Source of the DNA: Palsa-1248 sp963737835
Lineage (GTDB): Bacteria > Gemmatimonadota > Gemmatimonadetes > Gemmatimonadales > Gemmatimonadaceae
DNA length: 64,000 bases
Assembly (NCBI GenBank): GCA_963737835.1
Contig: CAVTUH010000003.1
Location: 372,001-436,000, forward strand
Direction: 5' to 3'
Position numbers and translations under genes: made by a program
Notes under the pieces: generated by a model
Told to the model about the DNA's origin: nothing
What the model saw: the letters and a program-made list of their open reading frames with translations, nothing else
Databases searched by the model: none
Shown: positions 9,582 through 18,131 of the stretch, in pieces
Numbering within the stretch: the first letter of the stretch is position 1
Layout of the letters: each line of letters starts with the position of its first letter

Positions 9582-9964
9582 GCCTGTTGGGTGACATTCC
9601 AGGGGTAATTGTGCTCGAAGACCTCGTCGAATTCGAACACGCCGATGAAGTCGTCGCGACTGTCCGTCGGCTGACTGATCAGCAGGTTCAAGTCGACGAG
9701 CGTGAAAACAATATCGCCGATGTCGGCGGTCGAACGAATCCCCCAATGATCGAGAACGTGTCGTGCGAGGAGGCCGTAACGGTCGAGTGCGAGATCCCGG
9801 CAGGAGACGGCCAGCTCACGTCCCCCGATATGGCGACGCTCGGTGAGGCGGGATTGGCAGAACTCGAGCGCGGCCAGCACGAACAGATACGCGTGCTCGT
9901 GAAAGCGGCGCTCACGCAGCCGGATCTGATCCATGATGCCATCGCGAAACGCCAGCTCCGCCAC
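9578..9964 (-). CDS. TIGR04138 / Minf_1886 family conserved protein
   Basis: A 128-residue soluble protein resembling the Minf_1886 (TIGR04138) family, found mainly in Planctomycetes, Verrucomicrobia, Acidobacteria and Gemmatimonadota; function unknown. Characteristic stretches are RFHEHAYLFVLAALEFCQ, RRHIGGRELAVSCRDLAL, DHWGIRSTADIGDIVFTLVD and the C-terminal FDEVFEHNYPW. It starts at a GTG (9964), 178 bases downstream of the repaired glyA stop, and is coupled to the zinc-ribbon gene. The family call rests on remembered motifs. Confidence 0.8.
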   Translation of the reverse strand: MAELAFRDGIMDQIRLRERRFHEHAYLFVLAALEFCQSRLTERRHIGGRELAVSCRDLALDRYGLLARHVLDHWGIRSTADIGDIVFTLVDLNLLISQPTDSRDDFIGVFEFDEVFEHNYPWNVTQQA

Positions 9965-10142
9965 CGCCTACCTCACTGCCTGAAGGTAACGGCGCGGAAT
10001 GCGCCGCCTGCCCTGTCGCGCGCACACACGGCGCCACGTGCACTCGACGAGTAGCAGCAGACCGCGGCAACGGTCCTCCGTGACACCCGCGGCGCGGCAG
10101 AAACTACGCATCGGAACGCAGAGCGCCAGGAGGGGGAGGTCA

Positions 10143-11436
10143 TTACGGCGCCGTCACATTGACGGTGGTGGTGTACAAGGGGAAGCTCGCGGCGAGCTCG
10201 ACGAGCCTCCTCTCGCACCGCTTGCGCGACGCTGGCATCGTCGGGACGCATCAGCACGCGGTCGATCATCGAAGCGATGTGCACCATCTCGGGCTCCCGA
10301 AGCCCCCGCGTCGTCACCGCCGGCGTTCCGATCCGGATGCCACTGGTCACGAACGGCGACTGCGTCTCGCGCGGCACCGTGTTCTTGTTGACCGTGATCC
10401 CAGCCAGGTCGAGCGCGCGCTCGGCGACTTTCCCCGTGAGCCCCTTCGACCGCAGGTCGACCAGCATGAGGTGTGTGTCCGTGCCGCCGGCCACGAGGTG
10501 ATAGCCGCGCGCGATCAAGGCATCGGCGAGCGCCCGGGCGTTGGCAACGACCTGCCGGCAGTACTGCACGAAGCTCGGCTGTTGCGCCTCACGAAATGCC
10601 ACCGCCTTGGCGGCGATCACGTGCTCGAGCGGTCCACCCTGCGTGCCCGGAAAAACCGCCTTGTCGATGGTCTTTGCGTGCGCGGCCTTGCACAAAATGA
10701 GGCCCCCGCGGGGGCCTCGGAGCGTCTTGTGGGTCGTCGACGTCACCACATCGGCGTGCGGCATCGGTGACGGGTGCACGCCGGTCGCGACGAGTCCCGC
10801 GATGTGCGCGATGTCGACGATCAGAAACGCGCCAACCTCGCGGGCGACGTCCGCGAACGTCGCAAAGTCGAGCGTTCTCGCATATGCACTGGCACCCGCG
10901 ATGATCGCGCGCGGGCGGTGCGTTCGCGCCGCCGCCCGCAGGGCATCGTAATCGATGTATCCCTCGTCGGTGACGCCGTAGTGCACCGCATGATACAGCA
11001 AACCGGAGAAGTTGACCGGCGAACCGTGCGTCAGATGGCCGCCCTGGGACAGGTCCAGACCGAGGATGGTGTCACCTGGTTTGAGGAGTGCCAGGTACGC
11101 CGCGGCATTCGCTTGTGCGCCAGAATGCGGCTGGACGTTCGCGTGCTCGGCGCGGAACAGTGCACGCGCGCGATCGATCGCGAGTTGCTCGATCTGATCG
11201 ATGACCTCGCAACCCCCGTAATACCGCTTCCCCGGGAGCCCTTCCGCGTACTTGTTGGTCAGCGGCGAGCCCATGGCCTCGAGCACCGCGGGCGACACGA
11301 AATTCTCGCTCGCGATGAGCTCCAGCCCATCGGATTGTCGTTCGATCTCTCGCTCGATGAGATGCGCGACCTCAGGATCGGTCTCGCTCAATGCGTCGCC
11401 GGGCAAACACCGGTCCCATTCGGACCACTTCAGCAT
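10143..11436 (-). CDS. glyA: Serine hydroxymethyltransferase, 3' frameshift in this assembly
   Basis: PLP enzyme interconverting serine and glycine and supplying one-carbon units. It starts at ATG 11436 (MLKWSEWDRCLPGDALSETD). Motifs seen are LELIASENFVSPAVLEAMGS, NKYAEGLPGKRYYGGCE, NVQPHSGAQANAAAY, the PLP lysine motif TSTTHKTLRGPRGG and GTPAVTTRGL. Near the C-terminus the frame is lost: removing one C of CC at 10206-10207 restores ELVELAASFPLYTTTVNV and a stop at 10143 (repaired about 430 residues). Unrepaired, the frame would run to 9973 with an unrelated Ser/Arg-rich tail. The extra base is probably a sequencing error. Confidence 0.94.
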
Positions 11437-11515
11437 GGCCGTTCCTGTCTCCTCTGTCACTCGCGTCGACCCAAATATGCACGGCGGACCACGAAGCAAC
11501 AGCGATCCAGCCAGA

Positions 11516-12676
11516 TCACGCCGCGTACAGCTCTCGCGCGATCACCAGGCGCTGCACCTCGGAGGTGCCCTCGTAGATCTCTGTCACTTTGGCGTCGCGG
11601 AATAAGCGCTCAACGGGATAATCCGTGACGTAGCCGTATCCGCCGAAGATCTGGATCGCTTGCGTCGCGACCCACATCGCGGTCTCGCTAGCCGCCAGCT
11701 TGGCGATCGAGCTCAACTGAACGATCGATTCCCCGCGATCCTTGGCCCCCGCCGCGGCAAAGAGCATCGCTCGCGCCTGCGTCGTGCGCGCAGCCATGTC
11801 GGCGAGCTTGAATTGGATCGCTTCGAACTCGCGGATCGCCTTGCCGAACTGTCGTCGTTCGCCCGCGTATCGCACCGAGTGCTCGAGGGCGGCCCGGGCA
11901 ATGCCAACCGCTTGCGCCGCGATCCCGAGCCGCCCGTGCTCGAGCGACTGCAGGGCGTAGACGAGGCCCTGATCAGGTTCGCCGAGCAACCGATCGGCGG
12001 GTACGCGCATGTTGTCGAACACGAGCTGCACTGTCGGCGACGCCCGCAGCCCCATCTTCTCTTCTTTCTTGCCGACACGGAATCCCGGCAGATCCGGCGT
12101 GATGATGAAGGCAGAAACGCCCCGGTTACCCTTTCGTTGATCCGGAGTGTCGGTGCGGGCCATCGCGAGGATCACGCCGGCCTCTCCGCCCTGCGTCACC
12201 CAGGCCTTCGTCCCGTTGAGCACATACCCGTCCCCGTCGCGCACGGCCTGCGCCCGGAGCGAGGACGCGTCCGACCCGGCGTCTGGCTCCGACAGCGCAA
12301 ACGCGCCGAGCAGCTCGCCGCGGGCCATCGGTCGCAAGAACCGTTCACGCTGCGCCGCGGTGCCATGCCGCAGGATCATCTGCGACGGCAGCGAGTTGTG
12401 GACGCTGAGCAGCACCGCAGTCGAGGCGTCCGCAGCCGCGATCTCCTCGAGCACGAGCAAATACGTCGTGGTGTCCAGCCCGAGTCCATCGTCGCTCTCG
12501 GGGACCAGCATCCCGAGGAATCCGAGCTCGGCGAGTCGTGGCAGGAGGGATCGCTCGAAATGGGACGTGCGATCCCATTCAGCCGCATGCGGCGCGAGCT
12601 CCTCCGCCGCAAAGCTGCGCGCCAGCGCCTGAATCTCGCGCTGCTGATCCGTCAGAGGTAGAAACTCGCGCAGCAT
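11516..12676 (-). CDS. Acyl-CoA dehydrogenase, short-chain type
   Basis: FAD enzyme introducing the 2,3-double bond in fatty acyl-CoA. The 386-residue protein has FALSEPDAGSDASSLRAQAV and KAWVTQGGEAGVILAMARTD (FAD/substrate loops), ERRQFGKAIREFEAIQFKLA, FGGYGYVTDYPVERLFRDAK and the catalytic-base motif EIYEGTSEVQRLVIARELY. It is the third gene of a thiolase, 3-hydroxyacyl-CoA dehydrogenase, acyl-CoA dehydrogenase run, consistent with short-chain beta-oxidation or butyrate-type metabolism. Chain-length specificity is inferred from resemblance to butyryl-CoA dehydrogenases. Confidence 0.92.
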   Translation of the reverse strand: MLREFLPLTDQQREIQALARSFAAEELAPHAAEWDRTSHFERSLLPRLAELGFLGMLVPESDDGLGLDTTTYLLVLEEIAAADASTAVLLSVHNSLPSQMILRHGTAAQRERFLRPMARGELLGAFALSEPDAGSDASSLRAQAVRDGDGYVLNGTKAWVTQGGEAGVILAMARTDTPDQRKGNRGVSAFIITPDLPGFRVGKKEEKMGLRASPTVQLVFDNMRVPADRLLGEPDQGLVYALQSLEHGRLGIAAQAVGIARAALEHSVRYAGERRQFGKAIREFEAIQFKLADMAARTTQARAMLFAAAGAKDRGESIVQLSSIAKLAASETAMWVATQAIQIFGGYGYVTDYPVERLFRDAKVTEIYEGTSEVQRLVIARELYAA

Positions 12677-12691
12677 CAGGCGACGGTCGAT

Positions 12692-13540
12692 TCAGGCGTA
12701 CGAATGGAACCCCCGCTTCGTCTTTCGCCCGAGCCAGCCTGCTGCCACGTACTTTCGAAGCAGCGGGCACGCGCGGTACTTCGGGTCGCCCAATCCCGCG
12801 TGCAGCACGTCAAGGATGGCGAGGCACGTGTCGAGGCCAATGAGATCGGCGAGCGCCAACGGGCCCATCGGATGGTTCATCCCGAGCTTCATCACCGTGT
12901 CGACCGCTTCAGGAGTGGCCACTCCCTCCATGACGCAGTACACCGCCTCGTTGATCATCGGCATGAGCACGCGGTTGGCCACGAACCCCGGGTAGTCTTG
13001 CACCTCGACCGGCGTCTTGCCGACCCGCTTCGCCAGTGCGATCACCGCAGCAGCGGTCGAATCCGACGTCGCGAGCCCGCGGATGACCTCGACCAGCTCC
13101 ATGACCGGCACGGGATTCATGAAGTGCATCCCGATCACGAGATCGGGGCGCCGCGTGCGGGCCGCGATCTCCGTGATGGAGATCGAGCTCGTGTTCGACG
13201 CGAGGATCGCCCCGGATGGCGCGATCCGATCGAGGTCGGCGAACAACTTGAACTTGAGGGTCGTGTTCTCGGAGGCCGCCTCGATCACGAGCGATGCGTC
13301 GGACACAGCGTCGAGCGTGGCGGCGGTGGCGATGCGCCCGAGCGTGGCGTCCTTGGCCGCCCCGTCAATGACCCCTTTCTTGACCTGCCGATCGAGGTTG
13401 GCCGCGATGGTGGAGCGAGCACGCGTGAGCGCCTCCGCCGCCACATCGATCAGCATGATGTCGAAGCCGTGCTGCGCAAACGTGTGCGCGATGCCATTCC
13501 CCATCTGGCCCGCGCCGACGACCGCGACTCGATCAGCCAT
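12692..13540 (-). CDS. 3-hydroxybutyryl-CoA dehydrogenase
   Basis: NAD(P)-dependent oxidation of 3-hydroxyacyl-CoA to 3-ketoacyl-CoA. The 282-residue single-domain form has the Rossmann start MADRVAVVGAGQMGNGIAHT, SITEIAARTRRPDLVIGMHF and the catalytic His/Asn stretch MHFMNPVPVMELVEVIRG, then GFVANRVLMPMINEAVY and MNHPMGPLALADLIGLDT. It overlaps the upstream thiolase gene by 8 bases and precedes the acyl-CoA dehydrogenase by 15, so the three are one operon. Size and motifs fit Hbd/PaaH rather than the large trifunctional FadB. Confidence 0.94.
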   Translation of the reverse strand: MADRVAVVGAGQMGNGIAHTFAQHGFDIMLIDVAAEALTRARSTIAANLDRQVKKGVIDGAAKDATLGRIATAATLDAVSDASLVIEAASENTTLKFKLFADLDRIAPSGAILASNTSSISITEIAARTRRPDLVIGMHFMNPVPVMELVEVIRGLATSDSTAAAVIALAKRVGKTPVEVQDYPGFVANRVLMPMINEAVYCVMEGVATPEAVDTVMKLGMNHPMGPLALADLIGLDTCLAILDVLHAGLGDPKYRACPLLRKYVAAGWLGRKTKRGFHSYA

Positions 13541-14789
13541 CGTGCCCGTTCCGTCCGACGCGCTCGACGCTCAACGCCACCGCGTCGCCGCCACCCAGGC
13601 ACAGCGTTGCCAGTCCGGTGCGTGCGCCGCGATCCCGCATGGCGTAGAGCAGTGTCGTCAACACACGAGCACCGCTCGCGCCGATCGGATGGCCGAGCGC
13701 GATCGCACCGCCGTTCACGTTCACGCGGCGCCAGTCCCAACCTAGCTCCGTCCCATCGGCAAGTGCCTGCGCCGCGAAGGCTTCGTTGGCTTCGATCAGG
13801 TCATAGTCTCCGATCGATCGGCCAGCCTTCCGCATCAGGTTCCGCACGGCGGTGACGGGCGCGAAGAAGAGCTCCTGCGGCGACACGGCGCCGGTGGCGT
13901 ACGCGGTGATGCGCGCCATGATCGGCAGCCCATGCTGCCGTGCATACTCCTCCGACGCGACCACCAGCGCGGACGCGCCGTCGTTCAGCGAGGAAGCGTT
14001 CCCGGCGGTCACCGACAAGTCGCCGGGGCGCATGTCCTTCGGGGCGTCCGAGGCAAACGCCGGCTTGAGCTTGCCGAGCGATTCGAGTGACGAGTCGCGT
14101 CGTGGGCCTTCGTCGGCGGTGACCAGCGTCGGGCCCTTCCGGCCGGGGATCTCGACGGGCACGATCTCCGCCGAAAACTTGCCCGCGTCCATCGCCGCCA
14201 CAGCCTTCTGATGCGACTCCACGGCGAATTGATCCTGAGCCGAGCGCGAGACGTTGGCCTTCCGTGCGGTATACTCGGCGTGCCCACCCATGTGGACGTC
14301 GCAGAATGCGCACCACAGGCCGTCCCGAATCACCCCGTCGACCAGTGTCTGGTCGCCGAGCTTGTAGCCAGTCCTCGCGCCGTACTGATAGTAGGGGGCG
14401 TTGGACATGGATTCCTGTCCGCCCGCAACCAGGAGCTCGGCGTCCCCCGCACGAATCGCCTGCGCGGCCAGCATGACGGCTTTGAGCCCCGAGCCGCACA
14501 CCTTGTTGACGGTGACCGCCGATACCGTTGGTGGAATCCCCGCCTTGATCGCGGCTTGGCGTGCGGGCGCCTGGCCAACGCCGCCCTGCACCACGTTGCC
14601 CATGATGACTTCCTGCACGGCGCCCGCTTCGATGCCCGCACGCTCGACGGCCGCGCGGATCGCGATCGCTCCGAGCTCCGGAGCGGTCAGGGGTGACAGG
14701 CCGCCCAGGAACCGACCGATAGGAGTGCGCGCCGCCGATACGATGACCGGCGTGCGTGCCGCAGGTGAAGGAGCAGAAGAAGTGGACAC
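13533..14789 (-). CDS. Acetyl-CoA C-acetyltransferase (thiolase)
   Basis: Condenses or cleaves acetyl-CoA/acetoacetyl-CoA (or 3-ketoacyl-CoA). The 418-residue protein has the nucleophile motif NKVCGSGLKAVMLAAQAI, GGQESMSNAPY, NEAFAAQALA, the His motif NVNGGAIALGHPIGASGARV and the second catalytic Cys in TLCLGGGDAVALSVE. It starts at a GTG (14789), 29 bases after the thrS stop. Together with the next two genes it can interconvert butyryl-CoA-level intermediates and acetyl-CoA. Direction in vivo cannot be told. Confidence 0.94.
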   Translation of the reverse strand: MSTSSAPSPAARTPVIVSAARTPIGRFLGGLSPLTAPELGAIAIRAAVERAGIEAGAVQEVIMGNVVQGGVGQAPARQAAIKAGIPPTVSAVTVNKVCGSGLKAVMLAAQAIRAGDAELLVAGGQESMSNAPYYQYGARTGYKLGDQTLVDGVIRDGLWCAFCDVHMGGHAEYTARKANVSRSAQDQFAVESHQKAVAAMDAGKFSAEIVPVEIPGRKGPTLVTADEGPRRDSSLESLGKLKPAFASDAPKDMRPGDLSVTAGNASSLNDGASALVVASEEYARQHGLPIMARITAYATGAVSPQELFFAPVTAVRNLMRKAGRSIGDYDLIEANEAFAAQALADGTELGWDWRRVNVNGGAIALGHPIGASGARVLTTLLYAMRDRGARTGLATLCLGGGDAVALSVERVGRNGHDG

Positions 14790-14818
14790 AGTGAACTCCG
14801 CAGAGGAAAGGCCTCGGC

Positions 14819-16789
14819 CTAGTCGGCGGCGGCCCCCGCGACCTCGGGAGCGCCGGCGCGCAGCGTCAGCGATCGGGAATCGATCTCCCGCCGCAATGCA
14901 CGAGCAAACTGATCGACCGAAATTGGGGCTGGGCGCTGCTTCTCGCCCGCGCCGCGTACAGTGACCGCCACGGTCCCATCGTTGGCCTCGCGTTTCCCGA
15001 TGACGGCCAGATACGGGACCTTCATGACCGCACCGTCGCGGATGCGATAATTGAGCGTCTCGGCGCGCGCATCGAGATGCGCACGAATGCCGTCCGCCCG
15101 CAGGCGATCGCTGATGGACGCGGCGACACTGGTGACCTCATCGTTGACCGGGAGCACACGGACCTGCTCCGGAGCGAGCCAAAGCGGAAAGGCACCGGCG
15201 TAATGCTCGATGAGACCACCCACGAATCGCTCCATCGATCCAAGCAACACACGGTGCAGCATGACGGGCCGGTGAGGCGCGTTGTCGGCACCGGTGTAGG
15301 CAAGACCGAATCGTTCCGGGAGGTTGAAGTCGAGTTGCACCGTCGGGCCCTGCCACCGGCGGCCAATGGCATCTACAAGCTTGTAGTCGAGCTTCGGCCC
15401 GTAGAACGCCCCGCCGCCGGCGTCGATGGTGTACGCCTGTCGCCGTTCCTGGAGGACGGCAGCCAGCATGTCCTCGGCTGCTACCCACTGCTCCCGTGTG
15501 CCGAGCGCCTTGTCCGGCTTCGTCGAGAGCTCGATGGAATACTCGTACCCGAAGACGCGCAGCATCTCGTCGACGAGATCGAGCAGCCGCACGATCTCGC
15601 CAGGCGCCTGCTCCGGCGTGCAAAACACGTGCGCGTCGTCCTGCGTGAAGCCGCGAACGCGCAGCAACCCGTGGAGCACCCCGCTCCGCTCGTACCGGTA
15701 CAGCGTGCCGAACTCCGCGAAGCGCAGCGGGAGGTCGCGATACGAGCGCGAACGGGTCTGGTAAATGGCAATGTGTCCCGGGCAGTTCATCGGCTTCGGC
15801 CGGTAGCCAACGCCTTCGATATCCATCGCGCCGAACATGTTCTCGCGGAAGTTCTCGAGGTGTCCGGAGATTTCGAACAACTTCTCATTCATGATGTGCG
15901 GCGTGTAGACGAGCTCGTAGCCGCGTCGCAGAATGAGGTCACGCTCGAAAGTCTCGATCTCGTTGCGGATCACGGCGCCACGCGGATGCCACAAGATCAG
16001 CCCCGGTCCAACACGCGCGTCGGTCGAAAACAGGTCGAGCTGGGCGCCCAGCGTGCGGTGGTCGCGTCGCTTCGCCTCTTCCACGCGATGCAGATACGCG
16101 TCCAGGTCCGCCTGCTTCCACCATGCGGTCGCGTAGATCCGCTGGAGCATCGGCCGTCGCTCGTCGCCACGCCAGTAGGCACCCGCCGTATGCAACAGCT
16201 TGAAGTGCTTCAGATAGGACGTATCCGGAACGTGCGGGCCCCGGCACAGATCAATGAATGGGCCGTCGGTGTAGGTGGAGATGACCTCGTCGGACCCGAG
16301 ATCCGAGATGCGCTCGAGCTTCAACGCGTCGTCCGCAAATCGGCGTCTGGCTTCGTCGCGACTGACTTCCTCCCGCACAAACGGGTAGCGCTCGGCCACC
16401 ACCCGCTGCATCTCCCGCTCGAACGCGGCCAGGTCGTCCGGCGTGAATGGCGCCACGACGCCGAAGTCGTAGTAGAAGCCGTCCTCGATCGACGGTCCGA
16501 AGCCGATTTGCGCGTCGGGTCGCAAGCGACGCACGGCCGTCGCGAGGATGTGCGCACCAGAGTGCCGCAGGACGTCGAGCGACCGGGGATCGTCGGCGGT
16601 CAGGACGCGAAACGCCCCCTGCGCGCGCAACGGTGTCATCAAGTCCTGAACGACCCCGTCGACCTCCACCGCGATCGCATCACGGAGCAGGCGCGGCCCG
16701 ATCGACGCCACCACCTCTCGCGCCAGCGTGCCTTCCGGAACGTCCCGACCGGTGCCATCCGGCAACGTCAGGTGAAGCGTGGCGGTCAC
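14819..16789 (-). CDS. thrS: Threonyl-tRNA synthetase
   Basis: Class II aminoacyl-tRNA synthetase. The GTG at 16789, overlapping the preceding small gene by 4 bases (GTGA), is preferred over a longer frame because the TGS domain starts at once (TATLHLTLPDGTGRDVPEG); this gives 656 residues. The editing domain shows HSGAHILATAVRRLRPDA and the metal-site motif DLCRGPHVPDT. The catalytic core shows KPMNCPGHIAIY (motif 1/2 region), RYERSGVLHGLLRVRGFTQD, and motif 3 in NAPHRPVMLHRVLLGSMERF. A C-terminal anticodon-binding domain follows. Confidence 0.97.
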   Translation of the reverse strand: MTATLHLTLPDGTGRDVPEGTLAREVVASIGPRLLRDAIAVEVDGVVQDLMTPLRAQGAFRVLTADDPRSLDVLRHSGAHILATAVRRLRPDAQIGFGPSIEDGFYYDFGVVAPFTPDDLAAFEREMQRVVAERYPFVREEVSRDEARRRFADDALKLERISDLGSDEVISTYTDGPFIDLCRGPHVPDTSYLKHFKLLHTAGAYWRGDERRPMLQRIYATAWWKQADLDAYLHRVEEAKRRDHRTLGAQLDLFSTDARVGPGLILWHPRGAVIRNEIETFERDLILRRGYELVYTPHIMNEKLFEISGHLENFRENMFGAMDIEGVGYRPKPMNCPGHIAIYQTRSRSYRDLPLRFAEFGTLYRYERSGVLHGLLRVRGFTQDDAHVFCTPEQAPGEIVRLLDLVDEMLRVFGYEYSIELSTKPDKALGTREQWVAAEDMLAAVLQERRQAYTIDAGGGAFYGPKLDYKLVDAIGRRWQGPTVQLDFNLPERFGLAYTGADNAPHRPVMLHRVLLGSMERFVGGLIEHYAGAFPLWLAPEQVRVLPVNDEVTSVAASISDRLRADGIRAHLDARAETLNYRIRDGAVMKVPYLAVIGKREANDGTVAVTVRGAGEKQRPAPISVDQFARALRREIDSRSLTLRAGAPEVAGAAAD

Positions 16790-17070
16790 CGCCCCCGACC
16801 AAACAACGGCACGACGGCCTTCTCGTACCGGAAATACATCACGAGCCCCGCGACGAGGGCTGCCAACACGGCTCCCCACATGACAACCCGCACCGTGTCG
16901 CCGCCCCGCCGAGTGGCCCCGCGCCGCACACTGGCCGCGCGCACGTTCGCGTCCGGCTGGGGCGCCAAGGCTGGCGCCGGGCTCGGTACACCCCCGCCCT
17001 GCGCCCGCTCGTCGAGCGGCGGCTCGCCCGGCGTGGCGTCACTCTTGCCGGTATATTGTCCGGGCTCCAT
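16786..17070 (-). CDS. Small single-pass membrane protein of unknown function
   Basis: A 94-residue protein with a Pro/Ala/Arg-rich N-terminal half and one membrane segment near the C-terminus (VVMWGAVLAALVAGLVMYF), followed by FRYEKAVVPLFGRGR. First gene of the thrS operon, overlapping thrS by 4 bases. It reads divergently from the BON gene across a 59-base gap, so promoters for both directions should lie in 17071-17129. No family recognised; the coupling to thrS and the clean ATG at 17070 support a real gene. Confidence 0.6.
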   Translation of the reverse strand: MEPGQYTGKSDATPGEPPLDERAQGGGVPSPAPALAPQPDANVRAASVRRGATRRGGDTVRVVMWGAVLAALVAGLVMYFRYEKAVVPLFGRGR

Positions 17071-17129
17071 GTGTTGCCAAAGTTAACCGCGAACCCTTTG
17101 CGCTCGCTACCGACGTAGCGGGAGTCCTC

Positions 17130-17999
17130 ATGCAGCGTTGGCGCGTGCGGCGTCGCGACGAAACCCCGTCAGTCGGTACCGGATTGGCGTTTCTCGCAGT
17201 CGGGTTGGTCACCGGATTGGCACTCGGGACCTATCTCGCGGACCGGCTGGGTGGCGTCGGCGGCATCTCCGCGCGGGTGCGCAGCCGCGTCGGCACTGCC
17301 GGCGGTCGACGAGGCGTGCGTGGCGCGCCCGAGCCACCCGGCGAACCCAATGCGGAGCGAGAGGACGAGCTCACCACCTTCGACCATGAGTATCAGGAGC
17401 ACGAGGAGTGGTCGCCGGTAGATCTGGGGCACGATGAGCCGCTGGGTGTGTCGGCTGGCGACTTGGGCGACGTCGCCGACGAGGATGCAGAGATGGATGA
17501 CGAGGACACGGAAGGCTTTGCGAGCGCCGATCCCGAGCTCGAAGACCGCGTGCTGGCCGCGTTTACCAACGATCCAGTGCTCTCCGAGCGCGCCATCGAC
17601 ATCGGGGCGATCAGTCCCTGCACGATCGAGCTGACGGGAATGGTGTATACGGACGATGAGTACGAACACGCGACCGTAGTGACGCGCGGAGTGCCGGGCG
17701 TCGAGACAGTCGTCAATCGCCTTTCCATTCGTGCAGATGATGCGTCCACTCAGCAGTCGGCCCGACGCTACACCGACGGGGACCCCCGCTACACTGGCGC
17801 GCGGTGGGAGAACGAGCGCGTGGGCACCGGCCGGCGACGCCAGGGCACATCGCAGGACGTCGGGCGGCACGCAGATCCGAAGGTCCCGCTCGAGAGTCGC
17901 GCCCTCAATGCCTCCGAAGCTGTGCGCGATGCCGCGGATGACCTTCCGCCGGCCCGCACCCATCACAACGAGCCGCCACAGGCAGACGCTGGCCGTTAG
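17130..17999 (+). CDS. Membrane-anchored BON-domain protein
   Basis: A 289-residue protein with an N-terminal membrane segment (GTGLAFLAVGLVTGLALGTY), a long Glu/Asp-rich linker (residues about 70-135) and a BON-like domain at about 135-200, with VLAAFTNDPVLSERAIDIGA, TIELTGMVYTDDEYEHATVV and GVPGVETVVNRLSI. The C-terminal 90 residues are polar and probably disordered. BON domains are linked to membrane or phospholipid attachment; the precise role here is unknown. A strong inverted repeat follows the stop. Confidence 0.75.
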   Translation: MQRWRVRRRDETPSVGTGLAFLAVGLVTGLALGTYLADRLGGVGGISARVRSRVGTAGGRRGVRGAPEPPGEPNAEREDELTTFDHEYQEHEEWSPVDLGHDEPLGVSAGDLGDVADEDAEMDDEDTEGFASADPELEDRVLAAFTNDPVLSERAIDIGAISPCTIELTGMVYTDDEYEHATVVTRGVPGVETVVNRLSIRADDASTQQSARRYTDGDPRYTGARWENERVGTGRRRQGTSQDVGRHADPKVPLESRALNASEAVRDAADDLPPARTHHNEPPQADAGR

Positions 18000-18030
18000 A
18001 CGCCCGCCGCTGGACACTGGACAGGGCACG

Positions 18031-18068
18031 TCGAGGGCCGCCGGAAGTGCACCACGGCTGGCCCTCGA
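18031..18068 (+). terminator. Stem-loop after the BON gene, candidate terminator
   Basis: A perfect 9-base inverted repeat, TCGAGGGCC (18031-18039) and GGCCCTCGA (18060-18068), encloses a 20-base loop and is followed by AAATTTGTCTT. It lies 31 bases past the BON stop and 63 bases before valS. The T-tract is weak, so termination is plausible but unproven. Confidence 0.45.
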
Positions 18069-18078
18069 AATTTGTCTT

Positions 18079-18109
18079 CCAACGTCCAGCGTCCAACGTC
18101 CAACGTCCG
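18079..18109. repeat. GTCCAACGTCC low-complexity repeat upstream of valS
   Basis: Overlapping units of CAACGTCCAG/CAACGTCCAA occupy 18079-18109. A short inverse motif, GCTGGACACTGGAC, lies at 18009-18022, so the two could pair. The tract ends about 23 bases before the valS ATG. Function unknown. Confidence 0.55.
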
Positions 18110-18131
18110 TTCTTTATGCTACATTTGAACA

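Noticed and set aside
9965..10142. Small minus-strand gene between glyA and the TIGR04138 gene
   Set aside because: Two frames are open (one is the unrepaired glyA tail, one gives a Cys/Arg-rich peptide), but neither has a convincing start, ribosome site or known motif.
15077..17086. 669-residue open frame on the plus strand opposite thrS
   Set aside because: Shadow of thrS in high-GC sequence: Arg/His/Val-rich, no domain, while the opposite strand has full synthetase motifs.
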